Assembly (NCBI GenBank): GCA_003208885.1
Contig: QCUP01000004.1
Location: 1-54,319 of the forward strand
Origin: Prochlorococcus sp. AG-679-K21
GTDB lineage: Bacteria > Cyanobacteriota > Cyanobacteriia > PCC-6307 > Cyanobiaceae
Length of the DNA: 54,319 bases
Direction of reading: 5' to 3'
The notes beneath the pieces are model-generated. The model was not told the origin of the DNA. It was given only the letters and a program-made list of their open reading frames with translations, and made no database searches. Every line of letters starts with the position of its first letter. Positions within the stretch are counted from its first letter, which is position 1. A program made the position numbers and the translations under genes. This document shows positions 18,754 to 27,756 of this stretch, piece by piece.

Positions 18754-20544
18754 ATGTCGAATATTGATTTAAAAAGAAGAACAAAGATTGTTGCCACAAT
18801 TGGTCCTGCTACTCAAACTGAAGAAGTTATTACTGATCTTATAAAAGCTGGAGTTACAACCTTTCGATTAAATTTTTCCCATGGCGATCATAAAGATCAT
18901 GAAGAAAGAATTAAAACCATAAGAAAAGTTTCTAAAAAGCTGGATCTAGATATTGGTATACTTCAAGATCTTCAGGGCCCTAAAATAAGATTAGGAAGAT
19001 TTAAAGATGGTCCTGTAAAAGTAAAAAAAGGAGATAAATTCTCATTGACCTCCAATGAAGTTGAATGTACAAAAAGTATTGCTAATGTTACGTACAAGAA
19101 GCTTGCTCAGGAAGTTACTCCAGGAAAAAGAATCTTGTTAGATGATGGAAAAATTGAAATGATTGTTGAAAAAGTTGACATAGAAGAGAATCTATTAGAG
19201 TGTAAGGTAACTGTTGGTGGAGTCCTTTCTAACAACAAAGGAGTAAATTTTCCAGATGTACAATTATCTGTTAAGGCATTAACTGATAAAGATATAGAAG
19301 ATCTTAAATTCGGATTAACTGCTGGTATTGATTGGATAGCTCTTAGTTTCGTAAGAAATCCATCAGATATTAATGAAATAAAAGATTTAATAAATAGAAA
19401 TGGACATTCAATTCCTGTAATAGCCAAAATAGAAAAATTTGAAGCAATAGATCAAATAGATTCAATATTACCTTTGTGTGATGGAGTTATGGTTGCACGC
19501 GGAGACTTAGGCGTTGAAATGCCAGCAGAGGAAGTTCCTCTTTTGCAAAAAGAGTTAATTAGGAAAGCAAATACACTAGGAATACCAATTATTACTGCGA
19601 CACAAATGCTTGACTCTATGGCATCAAATCCTAGACCAACTCGAGCAGAAGTTAGTGATGTGGCTAATGCAATTCTTGATGGTACAGATGCTGTGATGCT
19701 TTCAAATGAAACAGCTGTGGGTGATTATCCTGTAGAGGCTGTTGACACTATGGCAACTATTGCTAGAAGAATTGAACGTGATTATCCACTAAAAGCAATT
19801 GAGAGTCACCTTCCTTGTACTATTCCAAATGCAATAAGCGCAGCAGTCAGCAATATAGCGAGACAACTCGATGCTGGAGCAATAATCCCTTTAACTAAAT
19901 CCGGTTCCACGGCACGTAATGTAAGTAAATTTAGGCCTCCTACACCTATTCTTGCAACAACGACAGAGAGATGTGTTGCTAGAAGATTGCAACTAGTATG
20001 GGGAGTCACTCCTTTATTAGTCAAAAGTGATGATAGAACTGCAAAAACATTCAGTATTGCAATGCAAATAGCTCAAGAAATAGGCATTCTGAAACAAGGT
20101 GACTTGGTTGTTCAGACTGCCGGTACGTTAACGGGAATTAGTGGTTCTACTGATCTAATAAAAGTTGGCTTAGTCAGAAAAGTTGTAACTAGAGGAATAT
20201 CAATAGGTGAGATAGGTGTTACTGGCAAAGCAAGAAATATAAAGACTAATCTTGATTTATCATTAATATCCTCAGGTGAAATTTTATTTGTTCCAAAAAA
20301 TATTTTAATGGATTTACCTTACTCTAAAGAAATAACTGGAATAGTTACAGATGAAAACGTAGATGAATGTTATAAAATATTCAAAAAAAATAATATAAAA
20401 GTATCGACTATTTGTAATTTATCAACTATTGATGACCATGTTACAAACGGGGATTTAATAACATTGCAACTGAATGAAGGAGTTGTTTATATGGGGCAGA
20501 TAGAGGACGATGAGGAGACACTAGATAAATATAAATATGTCTAG
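18754..20544 (+). CDS. pyk: Pyruvate kinase with C-terminal extension
   Basis: Converts PEP and ADP to pyruvate and ATP. The core (residues 1 to ~475) has KIVATIGPAT, the active-site IAKIEKFEAI and ATQMLDSMASNPRPTRAE. The extra ~120 residues look like the PEP-utiliser mobile domain found in many bacterial pyruvate kinases (SGEILFVPKN..., GIVTDENVDECYKIF, NGDLITLQLNEGVVYMG). However, the TSHAAI-type catalytic-histidine segment is not recognisable, so that domain is probably structural or regulatory. The stop lies 8 bases inside the downstream permease gene. Confidence 0.96.
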   Translation: MSNIDLKRRTKIVATIGPATQTEEVITDLIKAGVTTFRLNFSHGDHKDHEERIKTIRKVSKKLDLDIGILQDLQGPKIRLGRFKDGPVKVKKGDKFSLTSNEVECTKSIANVTYKKLAQEVTPGKRILLDDGKIEMIVEKVDIEENLLECKVTVGGVLSNNKGVNFPDVQLSVKALTDKDIEDLKFGLTAGIDWIALSFVRNPSDINEIKDLINRNGHSIPVIAKIEKFEAIDQIDSILPLCDGVMVARGDLGVEMPAEEVPLLQKELIRKANTLGIPIITATQMLDSMASNPRPTRAEVSDVANAILDGTDAVMLSNETAVGDYPVEAVDTMATIARRIERDYPLKAIESHLPCTIPNAISAAVSNIARQLDAGAIIPLTKSGSTARNVSKFRPPTPILATTTERCVARRLQLVWGVTPLLVKSDDRTAKTFSIAMQIAQEIGILKQGDLVVQTAGTLTGISGSTDLIKVGLVRKVVTRGISIGEIGVTGKARNIKTNLDLSLISSGEILFVPKNILMDLPYSKEITGIVTDENVDECYKIFKKNNIKVSTICNLSTIDDHVTNGDLITLQLNEGVVYMGQIEDDEETLDKYKYV

Positions 20545-21766
20545 GAATATATCTCTTAAAGAGGCCTTTAATATGGCTGGTAAGACTTTAGTTTCTAACA
20601 AATTAAGAAGTTCTCTTACTATGCTTGGAATCATTATAGGAAATGCATCAGTAATAACACTTGTTGGACTAGGGAGAGGAGCTCAAACTCTTGCCAAAAA
20701 TCAGTTAAGTAATTTAGGTGCAAATGTATTATTTATTGTTCCAGGTAATAACGATACTAGAAGAAGAGGCATATCATTTCCCAAAAATCTTGTTTTAGAA
20801 GATTCAATTGCAATAAACAATCAAGTACCGAGTGTTAAAAAAGTTGCACCACAAATCTCTGCGAATGAAATTGTTCAATCAAATTCCAAAAGTTTAAATA
20901 TTTCAATTGCTGGGGTTACACCTGAATTTCTTGATGTACGAAGTTTTGAGGTTGATGAAGGAAGATTTATCTCCCAAAGTGACGTAAATGCAGCTAGAAG
21001 TTTTGTAGTGATTGGTCCTGATCTAAAAGAGGACTTTTTTAAGGGTAACTCTGTAATTGGAGAAAAAATAAGAATAAAAGATCATACTTATGAAATAATT
21101 GGAATGCTTAAACCCAAAGGAGCTGTTTTTGGTAGTAATCAAGATAAAAATGCATATATACCTCTTACTACAATGGTTAATAGAATAAGTGGGAAAGATC
21201 CCACATATGGAGTTAGTTTAAGTTTTATAAGTGTAGAAGCTATTAATAAAAACAAAACTAGAGCTGCAAAGTTCCAAATTACAAATTTACTTCGTCAAAG
21301 ACATAACATTATAAGAGACGATGATTTTGCAGTTAGATCTCAAGAAGATGCCTTAAACATCGTAACGAATATTACAAGTGGTCTTACATTTTTATTGGCA
21401 GGAATAGGTGCTGTGTCTCTTATTGTTGGAGGTATAGGAATAATGAATATAATGCTTGTTTCTGTCAGTGAAAGGACAGAGGAGATTGGACTAAGGAAAG
21501 CAATAGGTGCAAAACAATCAGATATTCTTATACAGTTTTTATTTGAGGCTTTAATATTATCTACTATTGGAGGTTTGGTTGGAACAACAACCGGCTTGAC
21601 AGGGGTGTTTCTTCTAGGAGTAATAACTCCTTTACCAGCTTCGGTGGGACTAACAACAACTTTATCAACAATGATTATTTCAGGTTCAATAGGATTAATC
21701 TTTGGAGTGTTACCAGCAAAAAGAGCATCAAAATTAGATCCAATTGTTGCTCTAAGAAGTTTGTAA
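20537..21766 (+). CDS. ABC transporter permease, MacB/FtsX type
   Basis: A 409-residue permease. One N-terminal helix (LRSSLTMLGIIIGNASVITLVG) is followed by a ~210-residue extracytoplasmic MacB-type domain and three C-terminal helices, including the FtsX segment with SERTEEIGLRKAIGA. No ATPase or membrane-fusion gene is adjacent, so its partners must be encoded elsewhere. MacB/LolCE relatives move lipoproteins, peptides or macrolides; the substrate here is unknown. It overlaps the pyk stop by 8 bases, which implies coupled translation. Confidence 0.88.
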   Translation: MSRNISLKEAFNMAGKTLVSNKLRSSLTMLGIIIGNASVITLVGLGRGAQTLAKNQLSNLGANVLFIVPGNNDTRRRGISFPKNLVLEDSIAINNQVPSVKKVAPQISANEIVQSNSKSLNISIAGVTPEFLDVRSFEVDEGRFISQSDVNAARSFVVIGPDLKEDFFKGNSVIGEKIRIKDHTYEIIGMLKPKGAVFGSNQDKNAYIPLTTMVNRISGKDPTYGVSLSFISVEAINKNKTRAAKFQITNLLRQRHNIIRDDDFAVRSQEDALNIVTNITSGLTFLLAGIGAVSLIVGGIGIMNIMLVSVSERTEEIGLRKAIGAKQSDILIQFLFEALILSTIGGLVGTTTGLTGVFLLGVITPLPASVGLTTTLSTMIISGSIGLIFGVLPAKRASKLDPIVALRSL

Positions 21767-21780
21767 CTCTTTCTTTGTTT

Positions 21781-22350
21781 ATGCTCAATTTGAAAAAACT
21801 TATTGAGGTATTTATAAGTCTTCAAATAATAATAATATCAACATTTATTCCCGTAATTTTCTCAATACCTTTTACTAATAAAATTGGAACATTTGAGATA
21901 CCTATCACATGGCAAATACCTTCTATCGTAATGATTACCTTGATATTTAAAAGTAAGATAGTAATAAAAGCATTTAGTATCTATTTAATAATTGGTCTGT
22001 TTTTTATACCAGTATTTCACCAGGGAGGTTCATTAGGATATTTATTAACTCCAAATTTTGGTTATTTATTGGGAATGTATCCCTTAATCATAATAATAGA
22101 AAATTTAAATAAAAGAATTCAAATAATTAATTATTATGACTTTCTAAAGTATGGAATAATAGGAATATGTAGTTTGCATATTACTGGGATAATTTATAAC
22201 TGTACTCAAGTATTATTTACTAGACAATCAGAATTGTTAATATATAATATTTCAAAATATTCAATAGGTAAATTTGGATATCATTTATTAATGCTAACAC
22301 CAATTACTTTATTTATTAAAATTATAAATAATAATAGAAATAAAAGATGA
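21781..22350 (+). CDS. bioY: BioY-type biotin transporter substrate-binding protein
   Basis: The integral membrane S-component of an ECF-type biotin importer, about 190 residues with about five to six helices. The family motif appears as FHQGGSLGYLLTPNFGYLLGM near residues 80-100, and HITGIIYN later. No ECF ATPase or EcfT gene is next to it, so it either uses shared energising subunits or works alone. I take the ATG at 21781, although a TTG at 21775 would add two residues. It overlaps lspA by 4 bases. Confidence 0.85.
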   Translation: MLNLKKLIEVFISLQIIIISTFIPVIFSIPFTNKIGTFEIPITWQIPSIVMITLIFKSKIVIKAFSIYLIIGLFFIPVFHQGGSLGYLLTPNFGYLLGMYPLIIIIENLNKRIQIINYYDFLKYGIIGICSLHITGIIYNCTQVLFTRQSELLIYNISKYSIGKFGYHLLMLTPITLFIKIINNNRNKR

Positions 22351-22808
22351 TGTTAAATATAAAAAATAATAGATTATATTTTATTTTATTATCAGTATTA
22401 ATTATTTTAGCTGATCAATTTACTAAATATATTATTAATATAAATTATAAATCTTTAATAAATAATGATCTTATACTTTTTAGTATTGATTACGTAAAAA
22501 ATTATGGAGCAGCATTTAATCTTTTAAGTGGTAGTCGAATTCTTTTATCTACAGTAAGTATAATAATAACTTTTCTTCTAATATATTTTATTTTATATAA
22601 TAAGAATACAAGTAATTTAGATTTATTTAGTTATAGTTTCATTTTGGGAGGTACGATAGGAAACGGTATTGATAGAATAACCAAAGGTTATGTTATAGAT
22701 TTTATTAATTTAAACTTTATAAATTTCCCTGTATTTAATATTGCTGATATATCTATAAATGTTGGTTTTATATTTATTGTATACAGACTTCTTAAAAATC
22801 AACGATAA
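22347..22808 (+). CDS. lspA: Lipoprotein signal peptidase (signal peptidase II)
   Basis: An inner-membrane aspartyl protease that cleaves signal peptides of lipidated prolipoproteins. The 153 residues contain four hydrophobic helices. The catalytic aspartates are D118 in GYVIDFI and D134 in FNIADISINVG; the GNGIDR motif (105-110) and the NYGAAFNLL segment are also intact. The start ATG overlaps bioY by 4 bases (ATGA), and the next gene begins 2 bases after the stop. Confidence 0.95.
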   Translation: MMLNIKNNRLYFILLSVLIILADQFTKYIININYKSLINNDLILFSIDYVKNYGAAFNLLSGSRILLSTVSIIITFLLIYFILYNKNTSNLDLFSYSFILGGTIGNGIDRITKGYVIDFINLNFINFPVFNIADISINVGFIFIVYRLLKNQR

Positions 22809-22810
22809 AA

Positions 22811-24310
22811 ATGTACCCATTTCTTTTTAAGAATTATAAATATTTATTAATTCTATTATTTCTTTATCTATTATTGACTTTATTTAGAAATATTTTAAAT
22901 TTTTATTCAATATTATTCATTATTATTATCCTATTATTATATTCTAAGAACAAAAAATTATTCAAAAAGATTGCTTACAAAATAATTTTTAAGCAACAAA
23001 ATAGTTTTACTTTTAAAAATAAATATGTAGCTGCAAAAAATAGTCTTGAAGCAATAGATGAAATTAATAAAAAAATATCTAATAAAATATATGGAGATTT
23101 ATTGAAATATGAAAAAATAAAGATTGAGAAACAGTTCAAGCAAGGAGACTATAATGTTACATTATTTGGAGCGGGATCCTCTGGGAAAACATCCATAGCA
23201 AGAGCATTATTGAAAAATTTAATTGGCAAGATATCACCAATAATTGGAACTACAAAAGATATAACAAGTTATAAAATCAGAATTCCGATCTTAAAAAGAA
23301 ATATAAAAATCATTGATACACCTGGATTATTTGAAGCTTCTAGAGAAGGCCAAGAAAGGGAGGATTCTACAATATTGGAGGCATCAAAATCAGATCTTAT
23401 TCTTTTTGTAATTGATCAAGATATCAATAAATATGAATTATATTTAATAAGGGAATTATCGAAGTTGAAGAAGAAAATTATTATTGTTTTAAATAAATGC
23501 GATTTAAGATCAGAAAAACAAAATAATATTATTAGAGAAAATATTATCTCAATTACATCTTCAAAACTTCTTAAACTAAGAGTAATAAAAACAATTGCTT
23601 CACCTAAAATAATTTCAAACAATTTAATAGACCCATTAAAAATAACTCCTGATGTAAGTAATCTATTTAAGGAGATAATAGAAACACTTGATGCGAATGG
23701 AGAAGATTTATTAGCTGATAATATTCTTTTTAGATGTAATAAATTAGGACTAATCAGCAAAAATGTATTATCGGAACAAAGAAATTTAAGTGCTAATAAA
23801 GTAATAAATAAATATACTTTGATTATCGGAGGTGTAATACTAGTAAATCCTCTTCCGGTTGTAGATTTTATAACAACAACATCTGTAAACGTCCAAATGA
23901 TCCTTGAAATTTCAAATATATACGATTTCAAAATAACAAAAAAAGAAGCAGTCGAATTATCTAAATCATTATTAACAACTTTAGCAAAACTTGGTATTTT
24001 GAAAGGAGGACTTAGTGTTATTACAAACGCATTAGCTTCAAATTTTACAACAATATTTATTTCAAAATCATTACAGTCGATAACCTCATGTTGGTTAATA
24101 AAAATAGTAGGTTTATCAATAAAAAAATATTTTAATAATGGAAGAAATTGGGGAGATGGTGGGATACAAGAAGTAATAGAGGATATTTACAAATTAAATA
24201 AAAGGGAAGATATCTTAAATAATTTCATTAAAGAAGCAATAAATAATATAAGAATTAACGAGGATGCAAAATCACAACGAAAATTGCCGCCATATTTGCA
24301 GAATGAATAG
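22811..24310 (+). CDS. Membrane-anchored Era/YcjF-like GTPase with DUF697
   Basis: A 499-residue P-loop GTPase of unknown role. Residues 10-45 form two hydrophobic helices. The G domain has G1 GAGSSGKT (120-127), G3 DTPG (169-172) and G4 NKCD near residue 228. The C-terminal third has the DUF697 pattern (VVDFITTTSVNVQMILEISNIYDF and GLSVITNALAS) with further hydrophobic segments. Related cyanobacterial proteins are annotated as small GTPases of unknown function. Its last 56 bases are overlapped on the other strand by a 59-residue ORF. Confidence 0.85.
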   Translation: MYPFLFKNYKYLLILLFLYLLLTLFRNILNFYSILFIIIILLLYSKNKKLFKKIAYKIIFKQQNSFTFKNKYVAAKNSLEAIDEINKKISNKIYGDLLKYEKIKIEKQFKQGDYNVTLFGAGSSGKTSIARALLKNLIGKISPIIGTTKDITSYKIRIPILKRNIKIIDTPGLFEASREGQEREDSTILEASKSDLILFVIDQDINKYELYLIRELSKLKKKIIIVLNKCDLRSEKQNNIIRENIISITSSKLLKLRVIKTIASPKIISNNLIDPLKITPDVSNLFKEIIETLDANGEDLLADNILFRCNKLGLISKNVLSEQRNLSANKVINKYTLIIGGVILVNPLPVVDFITTTSVNVQMILEISNIYDFKITKKEAVELSKSLLTTLAKLGILKGGLSVITNALASNFTTIFISKSLQSITSCWLIKIVGLSIKKYFNNGRNWGDGGIQEVIEDIYKLNKREDILNNFIKEAINNIRINEDAKSQRKLPPYLQNE

Positions 24311-24434
24311 TAATTTGATCATTTAGGAATGATCTAAAGTCAAAAACAGTAATTAATAGTAAATATAAAATACATATCAATATTGAAATAAACCCAGTTA
24401 TAATTGCAATGAATTTTGATCTACTAATTTTCAT
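24255..24434 (-). CDS. 59-residue membrane protein, translationally coupled
   Basis: An unlisted small gene. The ATG (24432-24434) shares its A with the TGA stop of the upstream PLP-decarboxylase gene, giving TGATG, a classic coupling junction. The product starts MKISRSKFIAIITGFISILI, so a positively charged N-terminus precedes a strong helix spanning roughly residues 8-31. It then has VFDFRSFLNDQ and ends at a TAA at 24255-24257. The 3' third lies antisense to the end of the GTPase gene. I recall similar short proteins in marine picocyanobacteria, but no search was run; function unknown. Confidence 0.65.
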   Translation of the reverse strand: MKISRSKFIAIITGFISILICILYLLLITVFDFRSFLNDQITIHSANMAAIFVVILHPR

Positions 24435-25822
24435 CAGAATTTATTTAGTAATTTCAAAAGACCATTAATATAAGATTCACTTGTATTGTAATTCCCAAAA
24501 ACTGCTCTTAAATAATATCTATTTTTAAATAGAGGTCTAGAAATCATAAAGTTCTTTTTCAAAAGATTTATTCTTTTAGTTAAAGTCCATGAATCTGATT
24601 CATTTTTATTCATACCTTTTGGTAAAAAAGAAATTATATGTAAAGGACCAGAATAAATATCATATTTTTCTGTATCTAAATTATTTTCGAAGAATGTTCT
24701 TCTCCCAATTGATGAATTTAAGACTTCCTCTATTCCTCGCATGCCCAGGAATCGCAAACCTAACCATAGTTTGATAATTTCAGCTGGTCTAGAACCTTGT
24801 ATTCCTAGTTCACCTCTATTAAAGTAGTTATCTTCCGAAGAAACATAAGGTAAACCTGTAGAAAATGTATTATTGAGAATTTCAATATTCGAGACTATTA
24901 ATAGAGATGAAGTTTTTGTAATTCCAAGTATTTTCTGTGGATTTATAGTTATTGAATTAGCGAGATTTACATTAATTATTCCATTGATCTTTAAATTAGT
25001 AATTGAGAAAATGCCTCCTATGGATCCATCAATATGTAGCCAAATATTTCTTTCATTACAAATTTTGCCAATTTTATCGATAGGGTCAATGGTTCCACGT
25101 ACTGTTGTGCCAAGAGTAGCAACTATAGCAAATATTTTTTTACCTTCATCCGAACATTGATCAATAGTCTTTTTAAGCTCAATAATATCCATACATCCAT
25201 ATTTATCTGTTTTGACTTTAATAAGATTATTTTTCTCAAGACCCATAATTCGAGTACATTTTTCAAATGATGAGTGAGCGTCTTCGCTAATTAAATAAAC
25301 TGCCTTTGAATTAGATTCAAGTCCGGCATGATTTCTTGCTGCGACTAACGCATTTAAATTACTTAAGGTACCGCCACTTGCCGCAACGCCACCTGCTAAA
25401 TTGGAAAAACCTAGTTTTCTTGAAAACCACTTACAAATTGATTCCTCAAGAAGAGAAACACTCGGAGATAATTCATGTGCAAGAAGATTATTATTTAAGC
25501 CAGCAGCAATTAAATCTCCCAAAATAGAAATGATTAATGGTGGAGGGTCTAGATGAGCAAGGGAACCTGGATGTACGGGATTAAAAGAACTATAAATAAG
25601 ACTTTCAATATCAGAGAATAAAACATCAAGAGATTTGCCATATTCTCCTGGAACTGAACATTCAAATTTACTATCAATGGGTATAGGACCTGATTTTTCT
25701 GCATCTGAGAACCATTTACATATAATTTCAGAAGTTCTGTTGAGAAGTATAAGCAAACTTTCGTTACTTCCAGAAGATGTGGGAAATAAATTTATTTGAT
25801 TAATATTTGAATCTGAAGTCAT
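24434..25822 (-). CDS. PLP-dependent group II decarboxylase family
   Basis: A 462-residue fold-type I PLP enzyme related to DOPA, glutamate and L-2,4-diaminobutyrate decarboxylases. The cofactor-binding lysine is K297 or near it in ITINPQKILGITKTSS, where most members have a DPHK-type motif. The aspartate is in WLHIDGSIGGIFS, where most members have HVDAAYGG. The changes around both motifs make the substrate hard to guess. It begins 33 bases from the divergent tadA and is coupled to the small membrane gene behind it. Confidence 0.82.
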   Translation of the reverse strand: MTSDSNINQINLFPTSSGSNESLLILLNRTSEIICKWFSDAEKSGPIPIDSKFECSVPGEYGKSLDVLFSDIESLIYSSFNPVHPGSLAHLDPPPLIISILGDLIAAGLNNNLLAHELSPSVSLLEESICKWFSRKLGFSNLAGGVAASGGTLSNLNALVAARNHAGLESNSKAVYLISEDAHSSFEKCTRIMGLEKNNLIKVKTDKYGCMDIIELKKTIDQCSDEGKKIFAIVATLGTTVRGTIDPIDKIGKICNERNIWLHIDGSIGGIFSITNLKINGIINVNLANSITINPQKILGITKTSSLLIVSNIEILNNTFSTGLPYVSSEDNYFNRGELGIQGSRPAEIIKLWLGLRFLGMRGIEEVLNSSIGRRTFFENNLDTEKYDIYSGPLHIISFLPKGMNKNESDSWTLTKRINLLKKNFMISRPLFKNRYYLRAVFGNYNTSESYINGLLKLLNKF

Positions 25823-25885
25823 TCTTTGAAATAATTTTTAATTAGGTTATTTATAATGTTTATAAAAGAAAACGTAATTTATAAA

Positions 25886-26383
25886 ATGAACCAAAAAACT
25901 ATAAATTGGCATAAAAAAATTAAGCACTTAGATTATATTAAATGGATGAAATTCATTTTACGCAGATCAGAGGAAGTAGGTAAGGTTGAATTACCAATTA
26001 CAGCATTAATAATAGATGAGAAAGGAAGATGTATTGGTAGAGGAAGCAATAAAAGAGAACTTAACAATGACCCATTGGGACATGCAGAATTAATAGCTCT
26101 TAGACAAGCTTCTTGGATTAAAAATGATTGGCGATTTAATGAATGCAGCATAATTGTAAATTTGGAGCCTTGTACAATGTGTGCTGCTGCATTAGTTCAA
26201 GCAAGAATGGGCCAAGTGATATATGGTGCAAAAGACGAAAAAAGAGGAGGATTCGGAGGAACGATTGATTTATCGAAGCATAAAAGCTCGCATCATAAAA
26301 TGAAAGTGGTAGGAGGGATTTTAAATCAGGAATGTAAAAATAAAATTAAGTTATGGTTTAAAAAGATGAGGAATCAAAAATAG
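25886..26383 (+). CDS. tadA: tRNA-specific adenosine deaminase
   Basis: A zinc deaminase converting the wobble adenosine of tRNA-Arg(ACG) to inosine. The HAE motif (GHAELIALR) and PCTMC motif (LEPCTMCAAALVQARMG) give the zinc ligands and proton shuttle. I place the start at the ATG at 25886, because close relatives begin about 15-20 residues before the WM helix. An in-frame ATG at 25856 would add ten residues. The end overlaps the convergent aminotransferase by 26 bases. Confidence 0.92.
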   Translation: MNQKTINWHKKIKHLDYIKWMKFILRRSEEVGKVELPITALIIDEKGRCIGRGSNKRELNNDPLGHAELIALRQASWIKNDWRFNECSIIVNLEPCTMCAAALVQARMGQVIYGAKDEKRGGFGGTIDLSKHKSSHHKMKVVGGILNQECKNKIKLWFKKMRNQK

Positions 26384-27542
26384 AAAATTTCTTTAGTTCT
26401 GTATCAAATAAATTTAGTAATCGATCAACATTCTCTTCACTAGAGTTAAACCCCATTAATCCAATACGCCAAACCTTCCCAGATAATGCACCCAGTCCAT
26501 TCCCTATCTCAATACCAAAATTTTTCAAAAGATGATTTCTAAATGCATCTCCATCTACTGCTGGGGGGATTTTAACAGTTGTAAGAGTAGGCAATCTAAA
26601 TTCACTTGAAACATGCAACTCCATACCTAGACTTTCTAATCCCTTCCATAATTTAATTGCATTGGAATTGTGTCTTCTCCAAATATTTTCTAAGCCTTCA
26701 TTAGCGATTAAGCGTAAACCCTCTCTTATTGCAAAATTCATATTCACCGGAGCCGTATGGTGGTAAACCCGATCAGATCCCCAATATCTATTCAATAAAG
26801 ATAAATCTAAGTACCAATTTGGAACTTTTGAAGTTCTTGAGCTGAGCTTATCCTCTGCACGTTTATTCATTGTGAAAGGACTAAGTCCAGGGGGGCAGCT
26901 TAGACCTTTTTGGCTACAACTATAAGCAAGATCAATTTTCCAATCGTCAATAAAAAGTTCTAAAGCCCCTAATGATGTGACAGCATCAACTAAAAACAAA
27001 CAATTATTCTTTCTGCATAAATCTCCTATCCCTTCAAGGGGTTGCAATACCCCAGTAGATGTCTCAGCGTGAACAATAGCAAATATTGCTGGTTTATTAT
27101 TTTCAATTTCATATTCTATTTCTTCAAAAGTAAACGCTTCTCCCCATTCTTTTTCAATAACTAATACTTCTGCTTTATATCTCGATGCCATATCAACCAA
27201 ACGATCCCCAAAGTATCCTTTCTTTGCGATTAGAATTTTTTCTCCGGGCTCTATAAAATTAGCAATAGAGGCTTCCATTGCAGCACTTCCTGTACCACTC
27301 ATAGGTAGAGTTATTCGATTATTACATTGCCAGGTATATCTGAGTAATTTTTGTACGTCAGACATTAACTCTATATATGCCTCATCTAAATGCCCAATTG
27401 GATTAAGTGCTAAAGCCTTAAGTACTTCTGGATGAGCATTTGAAGGACCAGGTCCTAATAAAAGTCTTGAAGGAACATAAGTTTTGTCGAGATGAGGTAG
27501 ATTCTCTTCATTTAAAGTTGAAATGAGTTTTGTTTCGGTCAA
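26358..27542 (-). CDS. Class V aminotransferase (serine/alanine-glyoxylate type)
   Basis: A PLP aminotransferase of 394 residues, of the alanine-glyoxylate / serine-glyoxylate family once annotated in cyanobacteria as the soluble hydrogenase 42-kDa subunit. The PLP lysine is near residue 212 in CSQKGLSCPPGLSPF, and DAVTSLGALELFIDDWKIDLAYS precedes it. It could serve photorespiratory glyoxylate removal or serine metabolism. The 214 bases between its start and glnA hold both promoters. Confidence 0.92.
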   Translation of the reverse strand: MTETKLISTLNEENLPHLDKTYVPSRLLLGPGPSNAHPEVLKALALNPIGHLDEAYIELMSDVQKLLRYTWQCNNRITLPMSGTGSAAMEASIANFIEPGEKILIAKKGYFGDRLVDMASRYKAEVLVIEKEWGEAFTFEEIEYEIENNKPAIFAIVHAETSTGVLQPLEGIGDLCRKNNCLFLVDAVTSLGALELFIDDWKIDLAYSCSQKGLSCPPGLSPFTMNKRAEDKLSSRTSKVPNWYLDLSLLNRYWGSDRVYHHTAPVNMNFAIREGLRLIANEGLENIWRRHNSNAIKLWKGLESLGMELHVSSEFRLPTLTTVKIPPAVDGDAFRNHLLKNFGIEIGNGLGALSGKVWRIGLMGFNSSEENVDRLLNLFDTELKKFSIFDSSSF

Positions 27543-27692
27543 AACCTTTTAAAGCATTACTTTTAAATTAAACTAATTTTTCTACTAAAGCGAAGAATGT
27601 TTAAAGAAATTCATCCAATTTAAATATTTTAGTTAACAATAGGTAAACATATAACTTGAAATACTCAAAGAACTTAGCAAGTGTTGAAAAAA

Positions 27693-27734
27693 GTTACCTT
27701 TGATACATAATTAGATTCGTCAAGTAATTAATTT
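27693..27734 (+). promoter_or_regulatory. Candidate NtcA site and -10 element upstream of glnA
   Basis: GTT-N8-TAC (27693-27706) differs by one base from the NtcA consensus GTA-N8-TAC. A TAATTT hexamer (27729-27734) follows after exactly 22 bases, the spacing of NtcA-activated promoters. Against this, the implied start of transcription would fall at about 27741 and cut into the GGAGG at 27739-27743. I keep it as tentative. Confidence 0.3.
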
Positions 27735-27756
27735 TATTGGAGGTATTAATAAAGAA

